NCBI GenBank assembly: GCA_033398695.1
Contig: CM065802.1
Location: 211,005,096 to 211,069,095, forward strand
Length of the DNA: 64,000 bases
Direction: 5' to 3'
From: Orobanche coerulescens
Lineage: Eukaryota > Streptophyta > Magnoliopsida > Lamiales > Orobanchaceae
Part shown: positions 25,825 through 35,054 of the stretch, piece after piece
How positions within the stretch are numbered: the first letter of the stretch is position 1
How the letters are laid out: the number at the start of each line of letters is the position of its first letter
The notes under the pieces: model-generated
Told to the model about the DNA's origin: nothing
What the model saw: the letters and a program-made list of their open reading frames with translations, nothing else
Databases searched by the model: none
Translations under genes and position numbers: made by a program

Positions 25825-26739
25825 TGTTGGAAATAAAACGCAGCGAGAGCGAAGTTACGAAAAATTTGATAAAAGTATTTTACGCATCCACGAGCACAAA
25901 ACCTATTTAGACATGCTAATTAATTAACTACTAAGATTAATAAGCAATTTAAATATTATTTATTATTTATTAAATAAACTTGTTGGTAATTCAATATCCT
26001 AACCTAGATCAAAGATCATAGGATATTTTTCTTTTGAAGCGTAGTGGTTGCTTTCTTGATCTCTTCTTCAAAATCTTCTAGAGTATGATCCCGCCTTAAT
26101 CCGGACGTTGTGTGGGCAATGAGCTACCGAATCTTGCTTGGACTTCAACTTGGGATCTGCCGAATATAGTTCCTCTCACAACTCTCGATTTTCTTTTCTT
26201 CAAGTAATTCCGATTTGTAGCAAGAATTAAAGTGTTATCTCAATTGTGGAATCAAAGAAGCAAGTCAAGGTCCACAATTAAACATTAAGAAGAAAAACCG
26301 AAACTCTTGTGTAGGTGTGCAATATTTCGGCCGAACCCCCTTCTTGCCCTATTTATAGGCTTTTGGACTACTCTAGGGATCTTAAGGAGGATTAGGGTTA
26401 GCACTCCTAGTGAAACATAACATTCCATATTAAGCCCTTTCCTAATATGCCTGAGTTCACTAATATCAATTCAATCCACTAAATAATTAATATTGCACTT
26501 CCAACCCAAATCCCAATTTACGAAATCGGGCTCCTTATTTAAATATATTAATACCCAAGATACGAAGCATATTGAGTCAATCACTGTGACTCTCGCCCAT
26601 GGTAAATCAAGGCAATAAATATTATAAATACACAATTAAATATTATATACTTAAAATTAAGAAATAATAATTATTCGAGATTTAAACTCTTCTTACAGTC
26701 AGTATAGAGGACAATATCTCACTTCGATCCAGTTCAACA
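25825..26739 (-). repeat. Copia 5' LTR
   Basis: The plus strand starts TGTTGGAA next to the primer site. The homology shared with the left LTR ends at 26550, but an AGTTCAACA at 26731-26739 would form a matching inverted end (TGTTGAACT). I place the end there tentatively. Confidence 0.6.
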
Positions 26740-28183
26740 TATGCAAATACGCTAATGCATGCGAATAGTCAAGACCAACTAATCTCAAGCATATATTACA
26801 ACATTTCACATAATTTGTCTAATGATTATATAGGTTGTGAACTATTATATTATTTTATAAGGCACCGATAATGAGATCTTCCATGTGACACCAATACACC
26901 ACATTATCTATAATAAAAAATAATTGGACATTTCATTTGCATAACCATAACGTGAATAAATATGCAAAATATGTGATTAAATGTAATTAATATTCTCATA
27001 GGTAGTTACAGGGAAATAAGGTAATACAAGCATAAAGTATGCTTTGCAGTATACAACCCTAACAGGTTTTTAGGTCGATCTCTTGTTGTTCCTTTATTCT
27101 TGGTTGAAACAACATTCTTGCTTGTAACATACTTTTGCCCCCAAACATGAGAATACAAGTCACAAAGCTCCACTAGAAGTTGCTTTACTTTTTCCATTTT
27201 ACTCCTGCTCTTCAAACTATCCATACCTAGCATATTTTCACACATAAACCCAATGTAATTCAGCTTATACCTTGGATTTAACACCAAGGCAACAAGAAAT
27301 AATTGGTTCATATTATCCAAACTCACCATAATATTTGTTGTACTTGGTCTTCATATACACTGCCATGTTGAATAACACAACTTCAACATCACTTGAATCA
27401 CGACCTACACCATTGAAACTCAGCTCTTCAATCTCACCTTCAATGCTAACCACTTCATGGAATGCCTTATGAGCAGTAGGTTTCAGTTGTTTGCTAACCG
27501 TAAGTGTCACATCGTAAAACACTCTCAGAAACTTCATAAAAACAGTTGCCTTGTGCCAATCATCATCTGTTGGTGGCCCAATTTTTTTCCTACTCACATT
27601 ATGTTGGTGTCTCTCATCATTAATTTCTTCATTATATCTTCATCAAAGTAGTTCCTAAATCTAAGATCATCCTTGTACAATCTTGCAAATCTTTTTCTGT
27701 ATTCCAAAGTTGTGTCCAACTTAATGAAGGTGGAATTCCACCATGTTGGAACATCAAGGATGGGGTATTCTGACTTTCACAATTTGCTTCCCTTGCACTT
27801 CTTTTAAATTCTTTGTCTTTGTGCAGAACCCCTAACATATAAAACTGCATTTCTTATTGCAGTCACAGACCTCTCCAACTCTTCGGCCCAGCTCTAACAA
27901 TTAGGCTTACAATGTGAGCTAAACACCTCACATACAAAAATCTACCTCCCAATATTGGCTTGCTCTTCCAACAACATATTCCGGTCCTTAAATAGTCAAT
28001 GGCAACCTTATTGGAAGCTGCTTTGTCAACTGAAATAGAGAGTATGTTTTCAGTCTTCCAATGGTTAATAGTCTTCTCTAAGCCTTCTCCGATAGTTTCA
28101 CCCTTGTGATTCTGGATCTCACAGAATGCAAGCACCCTCTTGTGCTTGTGAATAAAGCGTCAATGAATGCAAAGTCACCACCA

Positions 28184-28335
28184 CCACCAACAACAACATC
28201 TAAGCCTTAGTCCCAAAATGGTTTGGGGTCGGCTAACATGAATCAAACTTTGAAACCGTCAATAATCGTTACATAAATAACATAAAAGGAAAAAAGAGGG
28301 AAAAAGTAGAGAAAAAAGCAAATAAAAAAAAAGAG
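28184..28335 (-). mobile_element. Au-SINE-like insertion with perfect 22-bp duplication
   Basis: The core GTCCCAAAATGGTTTGGGG and GTCGGCTAACATGAATC are hallmarks of Au-type plant SINE 3' regions. The minus-strand end is a (TTG)n-like tail. An exact 22-bp direct repeat flanks it (28162-28183 and 28336-28357), showing target-primed insertion into the hAT transposase. The tRNA-derived head is missing or not recognisable, and the other end is A-rich. Confidence 0.75.
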
Positions 28336-28386
28336 AATGAATGCAAAGTCACCACCATATAATTTATATTCTCGCAAAAGGTCTAA

Positions 28387-29765
28387 GGGCTTGTTTACTT
28401 TTTACTTAATCAGTTTAATGCTTAACCAGCTTAATTGTTCAGCTGTTTACTTTCTACTTAATGATCTTAATAATGTCTTTTTCATTAAGCAACTTTTGGG
28501 GTGTCCTTACCATTAAGACAGAAATACTTCCCCAATATACCAAAATTACCCTCTTTAATAATAAAAGAATTGAGTATATATAGTATAAATTATCATATAA
28601 TCTTAATTATAATTGAGTATATATAGTATAAATTTAAAATATATATTAATATTATACATTTAAAATTCATAAAATATAAGCTATTTATTGATAAAAAAAT
28701 TAATATAACTATATATATTAAAACATAACTTAATATATTTATAAAAATATTGTGTGATTATTTAAATATACCTAAAAATTATAATATGATTTATGAATAT
28801 ATATTATAATATAAATTAAAATATATATTATTTTATATTATATAAATTGATTTTTTTATATTGACTATTAAAAAAATTAATATAACTATATATAATAAAA
28901 TATAACTTAATATATTTATAAAAATATTGTCTGATTATTTACATATACCTAAAAATTATAATACGATTTATGAATATATATATATATATTATGATATAAA
29001 ATAAAATATATATTATTTTATATTATATAATTGATTTTTTTTATATTGACTATTAAAAAAATTAATATAACTATATATAATAAAATATAACTTAATATAT
29101 TTATAAAAATATTGTCTAATTATTTAAATATATATGAAAATTATAATATAATTTATGAATATATATTATAATATAATTTAAAATATATATTATTTTATAT
29201 TATTTAAATTGATTTTTTATATTTACTATTAAAAAATTAATATAACTATATATATTAAAATATAACTTAATTTATTTACAAAAATATTGTCTGATTATTT
29301 AAATATATCTGAAAATTATAATGTGATTTATGAATATATATTATAATATAAATTAAAATATATATTATGTTATATTATTTAATTGATTTTTTTATATTGA
29401 CTATTAAAAAATTAATATAACTATATATATATATTAAAATATAACTTAATATATTTATAAAATATTGTCTGATTATTTAAATATATCTGAAAATTATAAT
29501 ATGATTTATGAATATATATTATAATATAAATTAAAATAAATATTATGTCATATAATTTAAATTGATTATATAAACTAAAATGTTCAATCCGTCCTTTATC
29601 AAAAAGGACTTAATTCATATTGAGGGTAAAATGGTCATTTCTGTCATTCAGATAGTTCATTCAGAAAAGAAAGAAACAACGGGATATTTTTTCAAATCAG
29701 ACAGATTAATCCACTCAGGCAGCTTAATCCATTCAGGTATTAATGAAAAAAAAGTAAACAGCCCC
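28387..29765. mobile_element. PIF/Harbinger-like non-autonomous element
   Basis: The ends GGGCTTGTTTACTTTTT and (complement) GGGGCTGTTTACTTTTT are inverted repeats flanked by TAA on both sides (28384-28386 and 29766-29768). That is the duplication and terminus style of PIF/Harbinger or Tourist elements. The 1379-bp body encodes nothing and is mostly an AT-rich tandem array. It is inserted in the hAT transposase relic. Confidence 0.8.
28680..29575. repeat. AT-rich tandem array, about 5 units of about 179 bp
   Basis: Landmark ATAACTTAATATATTTATA recurs at 28725, 28902, 29087, 29262 and 29441, giving spacings of 177, 185, 175 and 179 bp. Each unit also contains TATTGTCTGATTATTTAAAT-like and TTGACTATTAAAAAA-like segments. 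Units differ by small indels and substitutions. Confidence 0.9.
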
Positions 29766-30048
29766 TAAGTGTTAGTTGTCAAACTCACTCAATGATTGCT
29801 CAATTTCCTTCTTAACTCCTCCTTCTTTTGGTCGTACATGAGAAGGAAATTCTTCATTATTATTTTCCTACATGGAACTTTGAACAATGGTGCATCCACC
29901 CTACAAAAGTACCTAAATCCTGGCTTTTCAATATGGTTGAACGGCAGCTCATCCACTACAATCATATGCATAGCAGCTTCAATACAATTCTGTTGTGACC
30001 CAGTAATTATCCTCACCTTTTCCTTACCTTCTATTTCTTCATTGCTTA

Positions 30049-30250
30049 TCACCCATCCCATAACTACTCTAGGTCAAGCACGCTTAACTTTGGAGTTTCT
30101 ATGAGACGGATACCAGAAAAGAAGATGCATCTTGTTGGTATGAGTAGTTCAAATCAATTCCTTTAACCACTTTCTAGTGCAGATCTCACAGGTCGAATCG
30201 CAAGCCGCACCTCGCACATTTTTAAGCCCATGCAGGCAGGATGCTGGACC
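30049..30250 (-). mobile_element. Cassandra-type LTR fragment with 5S rRNA domain
   Basis: On the minus strand, 30250-30125 matches the Cassandra LTR at 62538-62670 (TTCGGTCCAGCATCCTGCC, then GGGCTTAAAAATG and CCAACAAGATGCATC). It then continues into a 5S-like segment with CTCCAAAGTTAAGC, GTGCTTGACC and ATGGGATGGGTGAT, corresponding to the middle of plant 5S rRNA including the box C region. The segment stops abruptly at hAT coding sequence on the left and joins a gypsy LTR on the right. It is not a functional 5S gene; the 3' third is missing. Confidence 0.75.
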
Positions 30251-32745
30251 GAAGCCTAATATTATTACATACCGAGTTTCAAAAGAACAAAAGATAAACA
30301 CCGATCAGTAAATAATATAATACCATCCAAACAACACAAAGCAAAGACGTACTCGAGTACTTATTAAAAACAAAACACAACTGAAAGGACTATCCGGACC
30401 GTTAACATCACTCTGCACCCCGTCATCATGTAGCTCCCGTGGTTGTTTTCCAGCTCTCCTGGATCCTGAACATAAAACACATGTCCACCCCTGAAGGGGT
30501 CAGCACAACGATGCTAGTACAAGTACGATAATTTATACAACAACAAATTATTCGAAAACTCGTGAAGAATAACGCAGTATCAATACCAACACAACGACAA
30601 CAACAAGCCTCTTCTACGAGAATACTATCAATGCATTGCACAATTATGACAATCACAACATACACATGGTAATCCGATGATCCAGCGTTCACTGCATAGA
30701 TCCCAATATGATCTTGTCGGACCAACACAAGGTGGAAAACCCGTCCAATGATCCACCACATGCTAGCATAGATCCCAAGATGATCCCGTCGGACCAACAC
30801 GAGGTGGACAAACAACAACGACACGTATGCACGACAACATGAATAATATTAATATGAAAACATAATTAAAGTACTTGCCTTATAATGTTGACAAGGTTTA
30901 AATACTTCGACGAACACCAAAACACTCAAAGGTCGTCCCTTCGTCTAACCTCTTGCATGCTTCGAACCTTAAACAATAATGAAATAACGAAGAGTTCAAC
31001 TTGCGTATACGTAACTAGCACACGATCATCTAACGTTTCTAAGCTACGACCGAGTTAATCATCCTACGTACGGCCGGTTCATGGTTCAACTACCCAACGA
31101 ACATTAGGTCGGGCTAATAACGTACTTCATGCAAATCAAACGATCATAATAGGGGTACCATATCAACGTCTATGAATTCAAGGATTTTCAAGTCATCACA
31201 ATTCCATACTCCAATCTTGATTATTAACTCTAAAGTGTGGTTCAACCGATTCATATCAAGGCAAACACATTCAGCCGACTTCTAGATTAATTCACCCTTA
31301 GGATTCCCGTTTTCTCACGAAGTAGTTTTTTTTTTTAAATAATAACAAACAAGGTTAGGGGGGCCTATTTCCTTACGAAGCCAATTTTAACGAACAATAA
31401 AGTAGAAAACTACTGTTATTCAGGAGACAACTTTGCGGCCTTCAAATTCTGAAATCTGACCGAATGTGTTAGTTCGTCCACTATCATAAAAGCTCTTGTT
31501 AAAAGAGGTTTTTGCTTCACGAAGTAGTTCTTCTTACCAAAGTTCTACATTCATTATGGTTGTTACCGACACAATCACTTTATTCCAACCATTTATATGA
31601 AGATTATCTAATCACGAACTACTCCTTACAAGATATGCATTATTCTTGATGAACACCCTCATTATTCTTCCACTTGAAGTCATATATCATAGGTGATATC
31701 ATAACAAGTCTTTTGACATAAGATCATTTCGAAATCATCATCAAATGTATGATACAATCTCAGAAAACTACATCTCAAGGTTCAACATAAGTAAGGCTCA
31801 ACTCATAAATGTCTAAATCAAGGTATACCTTAGGTTTAATTATCTCAACCTTCCTAAAATCATGGTGTTCAGTAATTATGTCGTCAATGGAGTCTAATAA
31901 TCTCTGAAATATGTTCGTAATCATCCTGGAAATATGAACTCAGATCTGGAGCAATATTAACATACCTTATACGGAGGAAATCGACGAAACAATCGGTAGA
32001 ACTCAACAGTGGAAGCTTCAACATCAATCCAAGATGCCTATGATCTTCAAAATCAAGTTGATGGGCTTATTTAGAGGTTATGTAAGGTTGGAAGGTCTGA
32101 GAGATGGGTAAGGTTCGTACAAGACGAGTGAAAGAAATAAAATAGGTGATGTCATATTTATAGAAAATAGCAATTACGTGCGCTATCTTCTATCCTCAGC
32201 CTATGCTAACGGGTTACGAAGCTCACTGCCTCAATCTGCCTTCAGTCTTGCGTATGCTATCTCACATTACGTATGCTACCACTTGCATTTAACGTACGTT
32301 AACTAGTAGTAACTGTTTTACGAACCGTACTGTATGTTCTGTCCTTGTTTTAGCGTACATTAACACAATGTTTAGCGTACGCTAAACACCGTTGACTTCA
32401 CTTTTTCAAAAGTCGTCCAGGTTCATGCAAGGAATCCCGAAAAATCCATGATCTAGTCTCCTCACTCACCTACCACAACCCCATGTGGTTGACTGCTCGT
32501 TACGTACACTAAGTGTCTAGATTAACGTACGCTAATTCTCACATTTTAGTGTACAATAGCTTTATACATTTGCGTACGTTAATTGCATGAAAACACTTGC
32601 ATGAATTAACATCCTTTACATCATACACTCATGAATATTGGATTACGGATACGGAAAATCATACTTCGATTGATTACATGGCATAGTCAAATACCACAAG
32701 ATTCAAATGCAGGTGAAAGTACATAACAATTATCCAGGTATTACA
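30251..32745 (-). repeat. Gypsy LTR related to element 1
   Basis: The plus-strand right end is GGTATTACA at 32745. The segment 30340-30520 is the reverse complement of a similar stretch in the element 1 LTR (around 16730-16880). The last roughly 30 bp expected at the left end are replaced by the Cassandra fragment. On the minus strand it has a palindrome cluster (32173-32582), a TATA box (32154-32163), a donor-like AAG|GTATGT (GT at 31964-31965), a CCCC-UUCA-GGGG hairpin (30488-30499) and an acceptor-like TTCAG|G (30466-30467). No internal region is attached, so it is a solo or truncated LTR. Confidence 0.8.
32173..32582 (-). repeat. Palindrome cluster TTARCGTACGYTAA, LTR at 30-32.7 kb
   Basis: About 11 degenerate palindromes are present, the clearest around 32290 and 32373. 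The cluster ends about 10 bp upstream of the TATA box on the coding strand. Confidence 0.75.
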
Positions 32746-33094
32746 CATACAGTCAAGCAGCTTCTCACAATAAGCACATTGAGCTTTTGTTGTGTGGCCA
32801 ACTAACTTCTGCTCTCCATTAACTTGATATAATATGACTTTTACCGTATTATAATGAGGCCAAACACCCGCTTCAGTTCTTTGGACTCTTTCAGATCTGC
32901 TTTTTGCTTTTTCTTCGCATTTGTTGTCGTTGTTTCTGCTGTAGGAGCAGGGGCAGAAGGACCAACGGTAAGGTGTCTCGGCGAATCTCCTTTCTTTACC
33001 TCTTTTTAGGAGCATCAACTACTTCCACTTATTTGGTCAAAGCTAAAACATAATCTCCTTGGACACTCGATTCATTTGAAGAGGTTTCCGCCAT

Positions 33095-33449
33095 GGAGCG
33101 ACTTTCCTTAAACATTGTTATATTGACAACAATCATTGGCGTCAAGCTTTATAAAAAAAACACAGAAAACAACATTAACAAAACAAAAAAGATTAGAATC
33201 TTTAATGAAAAACAAAAATGATAGTATTACAGTAAAAGCAGATCAATCTAAAATTAGGTTATTTTCAGGGAAGGGACAAAAAAAGTATCCACAACATCAA
33301 GAAAAAGATATATTTTAAATTAAATAAATAGAAATAAGACTATCGACATGAAACCCTAAGCTTTCAAAAGCTCGGATTTTGATCCAGTTTAATGGTTGTT
33401 CTATGAAATTCAGCTGATATTCAAACTAGTCTTCTTAGTTCTCTTTTTA
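33095..33449. other. Noncoding flank between hAT relic and Tat-like element
   Basis: This is AT-rich with no convincing gene. A segment near 33390-33430 (TGGTTGTTCTATGAAATTC) recurs on the other side of the Tat-like insertion near 51304-51330, so the target already held a short local duplication. Confidence 0.5.
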
Positions 33450-33454
33450 GTACA

Positions 33455-34534
33455 TGTTGTTACCCAAAATATTATCCGGAGATAAATATTGTTGGAATGG
33501 TCGAGTAGCAAATAAAGTGCGAGAACACTTCCGTGGGAAAATAAATAACACAAGATTTGCCGCGGTTGTTAGTCCCGGGCTTGAATGCTCTCGCGAGATG
33601 TTATTAATACAAATATTCTGGGGTACAAGTATTAATGTTAGAGTACAATTACAATGAGTGTAAAGACCCTAGTTATCTTAGCTATTGAGCGTGAAGATTG
33701 CCGGAAGAACCATATATGATGCTCTGTGAGTTCTTGTAACAACGTTGATGAGCTATGACGACCGTGAGAAATCGACAGTCTCACACGGTGTGTATTAGCT
33801 GTATGTCTGAGCTCCTGGGCTTGCGAGTCTCTTCGAATCTATACTGCAGGGAGTTCTTGCCTCTATCGACCATCTTCTGGATGAGAGGTGCTGAGAGAGA
33901 AATCCTGAGGTAGATTCTAGAGAGGAAGTCGAGAGCCTGAAAGAGTGTATGTATTCTGAATGTGGTTGTCAACTGAGTTCCGAACTGATTGGAACGAATT
34001 GCGAACCTTTCTCTAGTTGTTGGAGGTTCTCTATTTATAGGACTGGGAGATGCTGGGCGATCGCCTCCACTGTATTATAATAAGCGGGCGATCGTCTTTA
34101 GCACATGGGCTGGTCTCCTTACAGTCCGCAGGAGTTGCTGGCAGCCAGCCATGCGGTCCAATGAGAAGTCTGCACGCGTCTGAGTCGCTGTCACGGGCGG
34201 TCCCACCTTGTACATTTCGGTGGGTCTGTCGGTAGGTGATAAGGTGGTGACAGGATGTGGTCAACGATCCATGTTATGCGGCGCCTTTCGCGGATTTGCA
34301 CATTGGCGCTGTTTTGAGATCCAGTCTTCGTAGACTTTGACGGACGCTTGCTCGGGGCACAGGACGGTCGTCCTAGGTCGGGCACCAGAGTCGATCGCTA
34401 GGTGTCGAAAGGCGATCGCCTTGGGAGTCGATAGCTAGATAATCGAAGGTGGGCCGCTACCTTGTTTGGTTGTGGACTCGGTCGCTCGGCCCTTGATCCG
34501 ATCGTCGTCGAGGCGTACAAATCGCCGCACAACA
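33455..34534 (-). repeat. Tat-like element 3' LTR
   Basis: It begins TGTTGTTACCC and ends CGCACAACA, and is near-identical to 50149-51233. On the coding strand the TATA box is CTATAAATAG (about 34031-34040). Upstream of the TATA box several GCGATCGC-type palindromes occur (34059, 34085, 34390 and 34409). Confidence 0.93.
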
Positions 34535-34895
34535 ATTGCCCCCCAGCTCGCTCCGATGTTGGAAATGTGGGGTGAGGTGGTTTTTTTAGTGATCGATGAA
34601 GTTTGACAAGTGACTCTGCATTTTATGGAACTGGCGATCGTCTTTGAGCGGATTGATTTTGAACTTGGACGACCTGGTCGGTCGCTGAAATGAGCGGGAA
34701 ATGACAACGGACGTGGAAAAGTCTCCGGGGCACGTGTCGGGTTCCTGTTGGGGGAGACCGACGGTTGGTTGCGACTCCTCATCTGGCGTGCCCTCGAAAC
34801 GATGCGTCGCGGGTTTCAAGGGAGTCATTAATTGCGACGGTTGCACTCCAACCCCTGAGATTCTCCTTAATTGCATGGAAGTCCCTGCCATCTCC

Positions 34896-34904
34896 TATAA
34901 AAAG
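34896..34904 (+). promoter_or_regulatory. TATA box of the antisense gene
   Basis: CCTATAAAAAGG lies about 360 bp inside the element from its 3' LTR and about 155 bp upstream of the first ATG of the antisense gene. The related element at the right edge has CCTATAAATAAAGG at the equivalent place (62517-62524), which supports a real promoter. Confidence 0.65.
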
Positions 34905-35054
34905 GCGTTGGGTTGCAGTGTTAAGACCCTTATGCGCTTTTATCGGAGAAGAAGACTTTTGCTGAAGATTTTTTCTGGAGATCTGACTGCCGATCGTCGA
35001 TCGATTCAATCCTTGGTAAGAAAACACTCATTTTCTCCTCTTCTTGTTTCGAGA

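Larger units (their letters stand above)
17092..26739 (-). mobile_element. Ty1/copia retrotransposon, decayed
   Basis: The region from 17092 to about 17559 matches 26085-26550 and represents the two LTRs. Gag, protease, integrase, reverse transcriptase and RNase H pieces lie between them on the minus strand in copia order. The 5' LTR is on the right (starting TGTTGG at 25825) and is next to an exact tRNA-Met primer site. The left LTR is cut by gypsy element 1, so its outer end is outside the window. Two more insertions (17696-18604 and 18752-21184) interrupt it. The element itself seems to have entered the hAT transposase gene, whose last visible part ends near 27006. The right boundary at 26739 is inferred from a TTCAACA end. 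Confidence 0.85.
27006..33094 (-). pseudogene. hAT-superfamily transposase relic (RICESLEEPER/DAYSLEEPER type)
   Basis: The gene starts at the ATG 33092-33094 and is broken by four insertions. The first part (33094-32746) encodes a BED zinc finger (VWPHYNTVKV and CAYCEKLL). After the LTR and Cassandra segments, 30048-29769 contains the VDELPFNHIEKPGFRYFC motif. 28383-28358 and 28161-27863 contain NHKGETIGEGLE and the catalytic-domain stretch ISVDKAASNKVAIDYL. 27850-27006 contains LNPRYKLNYIGFM. The C-terminal hATC dimerisation domain is absent, cut off where the copia element begins. Several frameshifts and stops are present. Domesticated hAT genes exist in plants, but this copy is plainly dead. 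Confidence 0.85.

Noticed and set aside
30426..30824. 132-codon minus-strand frame
   Set aside because: It lies in a gypsy LTR and crosses the candidate splice acceptor and hairpin; no domain.
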